A DNA stretch of 64,000 bases from Limnanthes douglasii subsp. nivea (GCA_036936605.1 JAUPFV010000001.1:164510643-164574642); one strand, 5' to 3'; positions 36,483-48,780 are shown, numbered from the stretch's first letter. Notes: generated by a model from the sequence alone, not told the origin. Numbers and translations: made by a program.

Positions 36483-36776
36483 ATGTCTCAATGGACTGAG
36501 TTAGAGGATGAATATTTGATGAAATCATCAATCAAAGTTGGTAAAACATACGAGCAAGAATGGGGTAAAACCTACTGGGAGACAATGCTATGCTGGATGT
36601 ATTTCCTATACGGTAGGGATGACGTCCAGCCGCCTAAGATTTCAAGTCGTTTGGATGAGGTTACAGCTCGTTGGTATGTTATAAAGAAATTTCGTGTACA
36701 TCTGGTTTCCAACCTCAACGACTTGGAACATCATGTTGTGTTTAACTTGTTCAACTGCAAAGTCCGGATACTATAA
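36483..36776 (+). CDS. Myb/SANT-like protein, 97 aa
   Basis: MSQWTELEDEYLMKSSIKVG, then a Trp-containing helix and RLDEVTARWYVIKKF, follow the spacing of the Myb/SANT-like domain found in plant transposon-associated proteins (Harbinger ORF1 and NAM-like families). Those usually bind DNA near transposon ends. The ORF is short and ends where related domains are followed by an acidic region. It has a proper ATG and an open frame but could be a fragment. It faces away from the small ORF at 35755-36082. Confidence 0.5.
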   Translation: MSQWTELEDEYLMKSSIKVGKTYEQEWGKTYWETMLCWMYFLYGRDDVQPPKISSRLDEVTARWYVIKKFRVHLVSNLNDLEHHVVFNLFNCKVRIL

Positions 36777-37184
36777 TAGAGGATTAACTGGATCATGTCT
36801 ATTCTAACATTGTTACCATCAAGGAAGAGGAAATGCGTGACTACCAGATTTCAAAAGACGAAAGGAAGTTGATGAAATGGAACTAGCCTGATAGATAAAT
36901 TTTCTTTACAATGAGTTATTGTAAATGTTTTTTTAGTTATCGTTTGAGTTTATATTTTCCTTAGTTATTGTAGTTCACGCTTTCCTTGAATGTTGTTTTA
37001 ATTTTTATGATTTATGGTCCCTTTTTTCTCAGCCTTAAATGTACCATTAAGTTGTTATTAGACCTAATTTGAGGAGAAATTGTTTTTTGTTTTCTGCTCA
37101 TTTTCAGTAATGGTGGTAAGAAGGGTAACAACAATCGTAAAAAAAAACCCAAAATAACACTAAAAGGATACCAAAAAAACATTA

Positions 37185-37320
37185 AAATATCTAACAACAA
37201 TGATAAAGTATTATACAACCACGAAATCATCAAAGTATCTAACAACAGTGATAAAGTATCATACAAAAATAACAAACACTGAAACATCAAAATATCGTAA
37301 AAGTATCCTACAACCCGAAA
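37185..37320. repeat. 49-bp minisatellite, 2-3 copies
   Basis: ATCTAACAACARTGATAAAG followed by TATYATACAA occurs at 37189 and 37238, with a degenerate third copy near 37290. The repetitive Leu-rich ORF seen on minus in this stretch is a by-product of the repeat. Confidence 0.7.
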
Positions 37321-37622
37321 TAAAAAACGTAATGTCTAACAAGTCTCTTGGCAGTAGAAACTACCTTCTCGTATGCCTCAGCCAAACGATCAAATTCATG
37401 GTCAAACTCACCAACTCTAGGAAACAACGAGATCCTACGCATACCGGCGTGCAAATGTCGAATGATAGCTCATTCTCAATCCTCGTGCACATAGTCATCG
37501 AGCGAGTAGATCGCAGTATTGATGTGGTTGAACCAGCTACTCTTCTGGTGGAGCAGAAGGTAATCAGGAGTACAAAAAGACTCCATCTCGTCTTTCATCA
37601 ACTCTCCCCTGAAAAGCTCATC

Positions 37623-39345
37623 TTAACGGTTTATTCGCCAGTCTACCCAACTATCCTCCTCGAATGCATATGCCATCGTCTTCGGTTTTCTTTTTGACTT
37701 CGACTGCATCTTCAGCAAAGAATGTGAGATAAACCTCTGGACACGACCAAACTGTCTCAACACCCACTCCAGGTAATATGCCTGCGAGTGCTCTACACCA
37801 CAAATGACATCTCGAAACCATGATATACTTTCAAATGGAAAATGATCGTGTATCACACGATAAAGATTGAGTAGTATCTGCAATACAAACCAATACGTAC
37901 ACAAACACATAAAAATGACACTAAACCCAACCAACACAGCACACGAAAAACTATAAAAAAGTTCTACCTTATTCAACTATCAAAGTATGTTAATCTATAA
38001 AACAATTTTATCTTACTCAATAATAAAACTTACATCTGTCTCCTGCAGGTTGTTGACGGTGATCCGAAAGTTCAGCTTTGTCAAGGAGTCAGAAACAATG
38101 GCAGATGTATCCCATCTCGCAATAGTGGCTTGGCGCTCGGTGTAAGTGGAACGAGTAACAGGGCGGAGCATAAAAAAATGATCCTGTATCCACGTGTCCA
38201 ACGAACCGATACATCTGACCATAGTCATGGTCTCGTGAAGCGAAGCCTTACCCAGATGGTGATACAAGTAAGCAAGCACGACAAACGTCGGACACCCTCC
38301 TCCGTCAAATCACACAATATAAACAAATACTTGAAATTAACGTACATGTTACTCTTGTCAGGGAATCAAACAATGCCGAACATATGTAATATATAGGCGC
38401 GCGCAGCCGGATGTACCATACATTTAGTGAGATCAGGGCTGTCGTCGCAGGAACACTAACCCACTAAACCTACTCCGAAACCATTTAAACCCCAAACCGA
38501 TTCCCTTGCATATCTCAACCTCCTTCACAGACGATACCTCGTCCATTGAAAGCAGATCAATACCCTCATGCATGGCCAACGACTTGTCCGATATAACGGG
38601 AAACACAGCAAGCGGACCCCAAACTGGGAGTCCCAAAATGGTGTGCACGTCGTTGAGCGTGATCGTCATCTCACCGAACAAAAAATGGAAACTATTCGTT
38701 TCAATATGTCATCGGTCCAAAAAAACCTGCGTCATATTGGAATGCGTATGCATGCGTGAGAACGGCTCGATGAGTCTATCGAAAGACATGTAATCAACTA
38801 CGATGCACCCTGATCTAGGAGGCCAAACTCCAACCTCTATAGCCGGGATAATGGGCGTATAGCCGCATCTAACGCTCCTGAAAATATTCGTTTTCAATAT
38901 TAGTATATACTAACAATCTACCAAAGTAAAATATCAACTACCAATGTAAATATTACCTCTCCCATCCAAAAGTATTATGCAGTGTGTACGGTGAACGCCT
39001 CGCCGAATAACGATGGTAGTCTGGAGGGGGAGGAGCTCTAGGCTGCCGTCTAGATGGTTGAGGATGGCGTTCTCCGTTGGAAGCCGAAGCAGAACTGGAT
39101 CCGGAAGCATGTAGTCATGAAACTATAGGCAGCTCCTCCATCGGAAGCGCTGACTCGGCTACTAAATCGTGCTGGCCAGTTGCCCGTACCCTTGTCCGCT
39201 TCTTTACTCTCTTCGTCCGAGAGCCATCACCGGACCCGAAAGCGTCAAGGGATCCATAACCCAAAATAAAAAACGCACGAAATATCAAAGTTGGTTCTAA
39301 ATACCAAATGTCAATCACCAATCGTATATAGAGTAATAATAGCAT
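37623..39345 (-). pseudogene. Plant mobile domain (aminotransferase-like PMD, MAIN-like) gene, broken
   Basis: The minus strand reads a Ser/Pro-rich leader (from about 39275) and an intron-like gap (about 38882-38955). The domain itself follows: VDYMSFDRLIEPFSRMHTHS, FGEMTITLNDVHTILGLPVWG (the family hallmark), ARAYILHMFGIV, LAYLYHHLGKASLHE and HSQAYYLEWVLRQFGRVQ. This matches the PMD family found in host MAIN-like genes and inside MULEs. Breaks include TGA at 38709-38711 where relatives have Trp, a TAG or TAA in the FGIV*FPDKSN stretch, and a frameshift near 38280. Its location inside a MULE-like unit points to transposon origin rather than a host gene. Confidence 0.75.
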
Positions 39346-39404
39346 AAACGCATAAAATACACACCAACCAACAAAAATAAACCGATCCCAAATTACTCCG
39401 GTGA

Positions 39405-39640
39405 CCGAACATCGTACGCCATCAAGATGATGTAGGTTTGGAAAGCCACGCCATACGTGTGGCGTAGGCTAGGACGTCCACACTTTGCCATGGCGTGGGA
39501 TCCCGTTTGTAGGCTATAATATGATGTACAAACATGATCTCACGCCATATCAAAGGCATGGGAGTCCTTACTTACGCCACACAATGACGTAAACATAGTG
39601 ACACCCTGTATGGCGAAGAACACTACCCGCCATAAATGGA
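39405..39640. repeat. Right-end cluster of ACGCCA-N5/6-TGGCGT dyads
   Basis: The best copy is ACGCCA-TACGTG-TGGCGT at 39448-39465. Others are at 39416-39433 (ACGCCA/TGATGT) and 39574-39590 (ACGCCA/TGACGT). Partial copies lie near 39475, 39542 and 39610. The cluster mirrors the left end of the same composite. Confidence 0.7.
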
Positions 39641-40619
39641 GTATGAAGCTTTTGTAAAATCAAACCACCACAAAACCGGCCACCAAATATCATAAACGAT
39701 ACCCTAGACCTAACTAACGCATTGAACAACGAAATGTGTTTACAATAATTTTTTTTTGAATTTGGTCGATGAACCTTCTCGCCGGTGTCAATTCGGTTAT
39801 GGTAGGTGGTTCTGATCCGGTCTTCCGGTGGGTTTTGGTGTACGCTGTTGGATTAGGATTAGGGTGTTGTCGCGCGATTTACAGTTTGTGGGTTTTGTTG
39901 TTGCTAGGGGTGGCTGCGAGTGAGGGAGAGGTAAGGTGAGGCGAGGTTTGGTTTTAATTTTAAGTTTAATTTAGTTTTAATATATATTTTAGTTTTATTT
40001 TAGGATTAGTTTATTTCAAATAATTTTTAGCTTAGTTTTAATTTTGCTTGTGTTTTTAAATTAGTTTTTATTAGTATTTTTTTAAATTTTGATTTTTTAA
40101 AAAAATTGTAGAGGATTCGTTTTTTTTTTCTTCATAAATTATGACTATTTATAAGATTTCTTAATGATAAAATCGTCAAACAAAATAACATCGCGGAATA
40201 TTGTGTTTTTTTAAGAATTCCAAAAAAATAAATATTGTTATTTTAAGAAACTTAGGAGTTATCTTCCATCCATGATGGCTTATTAATCTTACCGTATCGA
40301 TATAAAAAATTTGGAAAAAATTAAACGGCTTATTTTTCTTACCATATGAATATCAGAAGGTTTGGAAAAATTTAAAAACCTGATTGAGGATTAAATATTT
40401 AAAAGATTAAAACTTATCAATAAAATGTTTTGAATCTTTTTTTATCCATATATTTTTAAGATAAATACCATTTGTATACAATAAATATATATATATATAT
40501 ATATATTATTGGATAATCTATCCATTAATTATTTGTAATCAAAATATTTTCAAAAAAATTCGAATATATTTTGTTTTGTTTTTTAAACAAAAAAATATTT
40601 TTGGATTTTTATTTTTTTG
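39641..40619. other. Spacer right of the second composite
   Basis: 39641-39960 is GC-richer and looks like a leader or promoter. It contains a 56-codon hydrophobic ORF on plus (39769-39939) with no recognisable domain. From 39960 on the DNA is AT-rich with T-runs and a short (TA)n near 40490. No gene called. Confidence 0.45.
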
Positions 40620-41494
40620 TTGTTGCGTAATTACAGGTAATTGCGTTGTGAAATAAGTCCAATTTTGTGAAGAAAAAAAATACAACTTATTTTTGTTAAA
40701 AATAAGTGGGCTTGAAACAACTAACTTTTTTGTAGTTACTAAAATATTTTTAGTTTTGTGTTAATTTTTTTTTTACTAAAATTAGTTACGATAATAAAAG
40801 TAATCGGGTCGTAGAATTAAAAAAGAAAAGAGTTGCATAAACAAGACTTCGGTTGTAAAAAAAAAAGTGTTTTTTTATTAAAATGTCATATCTTTCAAAC
40901 CATAGTTCAAAAACGAACAAAATTAGATCAATGGATATATATATATATATATGCATTTGTTTGGTTGCGAAAATATGAGTAATCGGGTTGCTAAGTTAAG
41001 AACAAAATAGTTGCGTAAATAGGACTATGGATGTGAAAAAACAATTGTGTTAGATTTTTTCAAAGCTCAAAAAAATATGAAATACCATTATTTTTTAAAG
41101 ACAAACAAAACTCAAACTATGAAATATTTTTTTTTTTTACTTTTTTACTGTATTTGGTTCTAAAAATAGGAATAATCGAATTGCGAAATTAAGAAGAAAA
41201 TAGTTGCCTAAATAGAACCTTAGTTGTGAAAAAGCAATCTGGAGTTTTTTTTTAAATTTCATATCATCCAAAAGTACCATTGGTTTTATATTTTTAAGAC
41301 GAACAAAACTAAATCTATAAAAGATTTTTTAATTTTTTTTATTTGGTTGCAAAAATAGGAGTAATTGGGTTACAAAATTCAAAAACAAAGAGTTTCGTAA
41401 ATAAGGCGTTGTTTGTGGAACAATAATGTAATAAAGTTTTTATTTATTCTAAATATCATATCTTTCAAACTATACCTCCAAAAAAAACAAGAAA
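40620..41494. repeat. AT-rich tandem satellite, about 180-190 bp unit (left part)
   Basis: Diverged monomers share GAGTAATCGGGTTGCGAAATT, AAGTTGCGTAAATAGGAC, GTTGTGAAAAAAC and CATATCTTTCAAACCATA. Corresponding points fall at about 40800, 40979, 41171 and 41361, giving periods of 179-192 bp. The array resumes at about 47270 after the LINE. Confidence 0.75.
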
Positions 41495-42179
41495 TAAAAG
41501 GAGAATGAGCTCCAAGAAAGGCATAACAATCTAATGACTTCTCGTCCTCAATCAACTTTTCTCAATCGAATAAATAGATTCATTGATTGATCTTTTCGCC
41601 AAATTGAAGCTCTTTTTCGTTATAAAATTCTCAAATCCTCTCCTTAAGGATTTAATATCGAAGATTATCCATTATAGGTATCCAGCTCTGATTTGGAGGA
41701 AAGTTAAGGCGGTACCAAATTGAAGAAAGTTAAAGCAACACTTAAAGACTAATATTCAGAGTTATCATCTAAGGCGTTCATCAAAGGTCAATATCAGGGT
41801 TCGCTTCAAGAAAGCCAAGAAAGGTATTCTATTCCTTTTGACAAGACCTTCGGCCTCCATTTTCAAGTATTCAACTCTAAACCTCCAAATAGAGTAGAAG
41901 AGACATTGCTCGAGTGGATTGAACTACCTGTTCATACTCAATATTAGCAAGGTTAATTCCAAGACAATTGAATAATGTTGTTTTCTAGGGTTTAAAGTTG
42001 GGCATAAGCTACTCCCAAGGAAGAAAAATCTCATTCAACATGAAGAGAATATCCATTTCACACAGGAAGAGATTCAGAGTAAGTTTATTCAAGACTTGAA
42101 GTGGATTAGGGTTTCCTATTTGGGGTTTTTACCCTATAACCTAATTCCTTTGAGATTCGAAGATGATTAATCTACCAAC

Positions 42180-42599
42180 ATGGAAGATTATTTAGAGAAT
42201 TAACTAAATTCAAAAAATAATGACACCCAGTCATTATCACAGAAGAACACACATAAGAATGATGTCAATTAAGAACAATCAGTTGAGGAGACGTCTATAA
42301 AGTCAATACTCGACCATCACTTCCCTCCTCTCAACAACAAGATTACGAATGCTCAGGTCAATCCCAATAAGATGACATATAAAGAAGCAGTTCGCCTAAA
42401 ATAAATCCTCAAGGATATCATTCTCGAGGAAGTCTACATTGGCAGCAAAGAAGGATACACATCTGTAAGTTTCATAGAAAATCATAAGTCTCTATTACTA
42501 AACTCTTCTATGTATACATTAGTAGCCAAATTTGCTCTAGGTAGACCTGCTGTATTTGTTATACACCAATTCTTAAATAAACTTAACCTTAAATGTGAA

Positions 42600-42672
<73 letters not shown>

Positions 42673-43636
42673 AAATGACATGTTTCATTAAATTAACTCT
42701 CTTAAATGACTTAAAAAGCCTATGAAGAAGGAATGTTTGGTATTTTGACCAACATTCCATGAGATTGATTAAATGGGACCCGAACTTTAGGAGAGCCCAA
42801 TTACCCCTGTGTGGGGGTAACGTTTCCAAAGTTACCAATACACCTTTACAATAGAGACAACGTGCTTTAGGGAACCCCTTAGAAATTTGGATACCCTCCA
42901 AAAGTCTAGCCAGATACAACTATTGTCAGGCTTGGATAAAGCTTGATGTATCCAAGCCCGTCAACACAAATATTTGGATTGAAGTTGGTGACCAAGATGG
43001 TCACTGAATATAAATTATATATGGGACATTTGTCTAACCTATCATCACCTACGTCACATTAGTCTAAATTGCGAAAAGATCTATAAAAAACCTGAAACTT
43101 ATAAGAAAATCAATTCAACTAACTCTGTTGATCAAATGGTTGAAAAGAAAACTGAAAATAATAACAAAGAGATTAAAGCTCCTAGGATTAAATCAATAAT
43201 TGTCAAAGAACCTCAAATTCAATTTATAATTCCTATACAAGATCCTAATAAAACTGTCAAATATACTAACACTGCTGAAAAGGTCACTCAAATCCAAAAT
43301 ACTAGACAACATAACCATGACCAAACCTTTGTAAATGAGAACACTCTGTTTGAGCACAACAATGAAATAATTGATGCTCTTCAATCTATTGACAATGGTT
43401 ATAGATTACAATGCCTTAAAACCTCATCTAATAATGAGGATAACTTAAACTCCCCTCAATATACTTTAACTGGTAGCCTCCACGCCTCCCCCAATAAGAA
43501 AAAAAACATGGACCCTGAGCTTATTATTATAAATCAGAAAGCCAAAATGCTAAAACCTAAAAAACTATTTAATTCTCATAAAACAATTGTCTCTAAGGAG
43601 TCAACTTTCCATCCCTCTAAGATAAATGATAGTTAA
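42180..43636 (+). pseudogene. LINE ORF1 (DUF4283-type)
   Basis: Starting at ATG 42180 one frame can be followed through three TAA codons (each plausible as CAA to TAA). It reaches EVYIGSKEGY and LVAKFALGRPAVFVIHQFLNKL, which match the DUF4283 region of plant L1 ORF1 proteins. A (TA)n expansion splits the domain. It resumes as FHEI, SPITPVWG, ALGNPLEIW, WIKLDVSKPVNTNIWIEVGD. The final 166 codons (43136-43636) are a Lys/Asn-rich tail. ORF1 binds LINE RNA in this family. Confidence 0.7.
42604..42669. repeat. (TA)n microsatellite inside LINE ORF1
   Basis: About 66 bp of uninterrupted TA dinucleotides, placed inside the DUF4283-like domain, so it expanded after or during decay of the element. Confidence 0.95.
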
Positions 43637-46600
43637 AATATTAAATTGGAACATTAGAGGTATAACAAATAAAATCTCAATTAGAAGGCTTAAGCATTTA
43701 GTTAAAACTGAAAAAATTGAGTTCCTGGCCATCCATAAACCCATGATTTTTGTTAGTAATCTTGATGAAATAATGAAAAAGCTCAATTTCCACCATGAAC
43801 TTTCTAACTCTAGCAACAAAATAAGGATCATATGGTAGAATCAATTTAAGGGTGAATATAATTTGTGGTGAAGAATAATTATTCACCTTAAAGTTTCTCA
43901 CCATAACTTAAATAAAGAATTTAATGTCACTGTTACGTATGAAAAATGTACCAGACCTAATAGGCTCCCTCTTTGAGAAAATTTAAGAAATTTATCCACC
44001 AACCCACTTGAGTGGATTGTCATGGGTGATTTTAATTGCATAACTAATTATTTAAAGCAGTTTTCGTTCTCTATTTTATGTTTACGAAGTATTGATGAGT
44101 TTAATAACACAATCTCTGACTATTCTTTTAAAGATCCTGGATTTACAGGATCTCCATTCACTTGGACCAAAAATAGGAATTTGAGAAGACTCGATCGTGT
44201 TATCATTAATGGAAAACCAACTTTTTGGCTGGGCTTGATGGCTTTAACTCCGTTTTTTTATTATCAAAATTATTGGGACATTATTAAACATGACCTCTAT
44301 CCTACTATAATAGATTACTTTAAGGGAAATATTTCCCCTAAAAGGTATTTTTGCTACAACCATTTGTTTAATATCCAAAATTCCCTTTCCCAAATAGTGG
44401 AAAGACCTTAGACATACAAGTCTTTGCACTATTGTCAACAGAATCTTATCTAGACTAATAAGTTAAAGAATTCACTTAATCCGTCCTACAATTATCTCCC
44501 ATGAATAAGGTTCATTTGTTCATGGGAGAAACATCCATGACTATATTTTTCTTGATAATTAAATCATACATGATATTAACAAAAAGTTTAGAGGTAACAA
44601 TATTTCTCTCAAAATTGATATGAACAAGGCATTTGATAACATTTCCCACAAATTCATCATGCATATTATGAAAGCATTTGGCTTTAATAATACCTTCACT
44701 AATTTAATTAAAAACAACATCACTTCTATGTATTTTTCCATTATGATTAATGGAGCATTATATGTCTTCTTTAAAAGTTTGAATGGTTTAAGGCAGGAAT
44801 ATCCTATCTTCTCAACCCTTTTCAATATTGTTGAGGAGTTTCTCAAAAAAGGAGTTAATCACATTTTCAACAACAACCCTCAAATGCAGTACAAGACTAG
44901 AAGTCATATGAGACTCAATTGCTTAGCCTATGCTGATGATTTTGTCATCTTTATTAATGGTTCCAAAAATATTATTATCAGACTTAACCATTTCTTAATA
45001 TTTATCAAAAGTCTTCTTTCCAAAATATTAATAATGATAAATGTAGCTTAATCACCTCTTCAAAGCTTAATCCTCACATAATTAGAGCCCTGGAAATAAC
45101 CTATGGCTTTAAGTATAAAGCTTTTCCAATTAAGTACCTTGGCATATATATATTGATAACAATAATAAGATTAAAAAATATGACGAGTTACTTTATAAAA
45201 TCAGACTTAAATTTAATAAATGGGACCCTATCTCTCAGTCCTTTGTGGGAAGATTAGTACTTATTCAATTAGTACTAATGGCTCTCCTAAATTATTATAT
45301 CCAATGATGTTCCCTCCCTCAAAATGTGATTAATAGAACTAATAACCTATTAAATAGATTTATTTGGGGCTCTAAAGATCATTCGAAAATAATTCACTGG
45401 TATAATTGGGACTCCATATGTTTACCTTATAATGAAGGTTGTATCAATGTTAGAAAAATTAGAGATTTATAGGATACTTATGCGTGTAAACTCTGGTTTA
45501 ACTTCAGAGAGCACCTCTCTTTGGGAAAATTATATGAATTCCATTGACTATAAAAACAGACATCCTTTACAGATCAACAATAAATCTAAAGGTTCCTTAA
45601 CTTGGAGAAATATTATTAAAAATAAAAACATTAATGAGAGTCACATTATTTAGATTATTAGAAATGGTAAGATCAACTTTTGATGGATATGTGGTTCAAA
45701 AAGATCCCCCTTATTTAATTAAATGATTCTGATAATAATAAATGGTATATCTATGATAAAGTTAACAACTTTTAGATCAATAATAATTGGGATATAAATA
45801 AGTTAAGTCATAATAGTACCCTTTCGGATATTAGCAAGATTATTTCAATTAACATTAATAATGAGACAAATGATAAAACTATTTGGGGTTTAGGTAATTC
45901 TCGTAAGTTTGAAACCAAGCAAACTTGGAATCATACTAAGAATAAATCTCATGTTTCTCTAAGCTTTGGCATAACTACATTCCTACTAAGCTCTCCTTTC
46001 AAATCTGGAAAATTTTAAAAGGTTGGATATCAGTTGATACCAACTTTCATAAAAAGCACTTCGCTCTTGCCTTAAAATATCGATCTTGTAATAACATTGA
46101 GTACGTCAATCATCTGTTTGTGCACTATGATATATCATGGAGTATCGGTGTTACTTATCATATTTATTTGGTATACAAATTAGCAGATACATAACTTTGA
46201 ATCATATTATTAAATGCAGACATTGGTCTATCACCAAATACATACATATTAGAACAATCATTCTTACCATAATTGTATAGACTGTTTGGTTTTATAAAAA
46301 CAAAAAGAAGCACACTGCTTCTGTGATTACTACTGCATATTAATTTACTAAAATCATTTACACTCTTTCTTGTTTCAACAATATTGGTTCTAAAAAGTTA
46401 TGGTCTGGTGACATTCATATAGCTAGTAAACTAGGCATTTTCTTAACTTTTGATAAAGTTAACAGAACTTTTAAATGGATTGCCCCTATGGATTAAGAAT
46501 GGTGAATCGTCTGATGCTGGTTTAATTAGAGATCATCATGGCAATATGTTACATTCATATGATATGCTTTATGTCAATATTAATTCTCTAACTGCGGAAG

Positions 46601-46845
46601 CTCTAACATTCTTAGATGGTCTTATTCTATGCAATAGTTTAGGATATTAAAATGTAGATGTTGAATATGATTCTATGATAGTAATAGATATGTTAGCTAA
46701 TGGCTTAGCTCATTGGTACTTGCATAATACCATTCATTTTTGTAGAAACTTGCTCTCCTCTAAGATGACTACTAACCACATTTTAAGAGTTCAAAATGAT
46801 GCAGCCGTTTGGCTGGCCATATTGACTCTTAAATGGAAATGAAAC
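43626..46845 (+). pseudogene. LINE ORF2 (endonuclease, RT, RNase H)
   Basis: ORF2 begins at ATG 43626, overlapping the end of ORF1. Endonuclease motifs are KILNWNIRGITNK, LAIHKP (family: LQETK), MGDFNCI (44022) and GSPFTWTKNRNLRRLDRVI. RT starts after an apparent internal deletion near 44411 and shows SLCTIVNRILSRL, FVHGRNIHDYI, KIDMNKAFDNISHKF and the catalytic LNCLAYADDFVIF. A zf-RVT-like region (45890-46150) and an RNase H-like segment (46450-46650) follow. Dozens of stops and frameshifts are present, and AT content is very high. Confidence 0.8.
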
Positions 46846-47264
46846 TAAACCATGATAGTATTAAAACCCTAAGACCTCTAAGAGAAATTGTGCTATTAGA
46901 AAGCTTAGACTTATGTTATATGAATCCAAATGTTTGATCATTGTTACAACCTCCAGTCTTGTTTGACTTTCAATTGGCAGGTTTTTAAGTATATGGTTTC
47001 ATCTTTAATTGATTTATTATGGAAGAAAGATCTGACATTTCAACCAACATGATGCTGTCCTATTGGAGATTATCGAAGCTCGAATATATAGTAGTTCAAA
47101 AAGTCCCGTTGATCGTCATAGTTTTATTTTTCATCTAATTTCAAGTCTTGTAATTACATTGTTCTTATTCTCAAACAATGTTTCCCCTCTGTAACTTTTG
47201 TTTATATTCAATAAAGTCTACATTTTTGGAAAAGAAATATCTCAACAAAACAAATCCAAAAATA

Positions 47265-47480
47265 CCATTGGTTTTGTTTTGTGTATGACATATTTACACT
47301 AGATCCATGATTGTTTTTTGATTCTTTTGCTGCATTTGGTTGGGAAAATAAAATTAATTGGGTTGCGTAATTAGTATGGAAAAAGTAACTATGTTCCAGT
47401 TGTGTAATTAAGAGTAATTTGGTTGCAAACATAAGACAAAAACAAAAATTCTCCAAAAATATCACTTATGAATTTAGTTT
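47265..47480. repeat. AT-rich satellite (right part)
   Basis: Monomers with AAATACCATTGGTTTTG, GCATTTGGTTGGGAAAATA, AATTGGGTTGCGTAATT and GAGTAATTTGGTTGCAAAC resume directly after the LINE. They belong to the same family as 40620-41494. Confidence 0.65.
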
Positions 47481-48780
47481 TGTTCATCTTTAAGAAGTAG
47501 TTACATATGTTTTTAGATTGTTTTTGAGTTAGAGTTTGAAAGATATGGAGGTTTGAATATTAAAAATAACTATGAACACACCAATTGAAACCTTTAGAGG
47601 AAATAAAGTAATTTATTCATGAAAGCCTAATTTAGTAGTTGATTTATGCTGGAATGTTTAAGATTTCGCCGAAATTTGTTGCAAACCTCTATAATTTTAG
47701 AGATTGTGAGTTTTAATTATAGAAAGAGAAAAAGAAATTCGTGAAATGAGGAACAAGATGAGAGTTCTTGATTTTTCTGTTTTTATACTCATGCATATTT
47801 TCGATAGATTTTAATAAACTTGAAAATTCAGGTTGTTATTGGTACTTTTGATGTTTCTCGCGTTGTTATTGGTAACTTACCCTAACTTCATTTTATTTTT
47901 ATTTTAACTGTTTTTCAAGAGTTCAAAATCCAAAATTATAACTTTTTACGCAAAATTCATCTTAAATTTTCTTATTAAAAATAATAATTAATTTGAATTC
48001 TTTTAATATTTCCTTTTAAAATTCATCAAACCATAAATATAGATAAATAACTCAAATAATATATTTTAACTTATTTTTGTTCGATTTCAAAACTTATTCA
48101 AAATCGAAAACGACGAAAAAATTCGATAATTTCTTTATAAAATCAAAAAACTTGGGTGAAAACTGAAAAAAATATAAAAACTTTCTACAAAATAAAGTTG
48201 ATGGATAAAAAACCTATACAATTTCTTCGTAAAATCAAAACCCGTGTCAAAACTTATAAAAAACATTTTGAAAATTTTAAAAATAATCCAAATCAACTTT
48301 ACATATGTAGTTGATTTCTCTCCTAAAAACTCCTTCCTATTTCCTCTATTCTAAATTTTTCTTTTTCAATATCCAAACCCTAACTTTTTATAGCAACTAC
48401 TTTCTTCTCTAGCCAACGCATTCATCTATTTTGCCGTCTTCTTTTCCACAAATAACCTTAACGACGTTTCTTTGTGTAGTCGGTTTTGCATTTCCAATGA
48501 TGTATAATTTTTAATATGCAAATAAATGAAAGAACTATGTAAATATTGGATGAGTAAATAAAAACAAATGCCCAATATAAAAAAAAGATTTTAAATATTT
48601 TTTATATAAAAATATAAGTTTTGAATTATTTTAGGGTTATTTCTATTATAATACCAAAATAAGTTAATAATTCATTTTTGTCCACTCCTAAATGCCTATT
48701 TTCCTATTATTATATAATAAAATTTCATTAAACCATTTTAATACCAAATATTTTGAAAATACTTAACTTATCCTTTTCTA
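47481..48780. other. AT-rich gene-free stretch
   Basis: No recognisable gene on either strand. It is AT-rich, with some CAAACCTCT/TCGTG leader-like patches. Confidence 0.5.

Larger units (their letters stand above)
32312..39623. mobile_element. Second Mutator-like composite (transposase-OTU plus plant mobile domain)
   Basis: The left end GTGTTCTTCGCCA (32312-32324) is the exact reverse complement of TGGCGAAGAACAC (39611-39623). Between them lie a plus-strand FAR1/MULE-type transposase with a C-terminal OTU domain and a minus-strand plant-mobile-domain gene. A plus SANT-like ORF and a small minus ORF lie between those. A dyad of ACGCCA and TGGCGT arms clusters at both ends and in the middle spacer. 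The inverted repeat is short for a MULE and no target duplication was found. It could also be two nested elements. Confidence 0.6.
41495..47230 (+). mobile_element. L1-type LINE, decayed, inserted in the satellite
   Basis: An ORF1 with a DUF4283-like domain is followed by an overlapping ORF2 with endonuclease, reverse transcriptase, zf-RVT-like and RNase H-like parts. The 3' end has AATAAA at about 47210. The same satellite flanks both sides, which fixes the borders to within some tens of bases. AAGAAATA occurs at both edges as a possible target duplication, but this is weak. An internal deletion between endonuclease and RT and many stops make it inactive. Confidence 0.82.

Noticed and set aside
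39769..39939. 56-codon hydrophobic ORF
   Set aside because: No domain or signal beyond hydrophobicity, and it lies in leader-like sequence at the edge of the composite.
42482..42919. Minus-strand 145-codon ORF with an Ile-Tyr repeat
   Set aside because: It is the complement of LINE ORF1 and the TA microsatellite.
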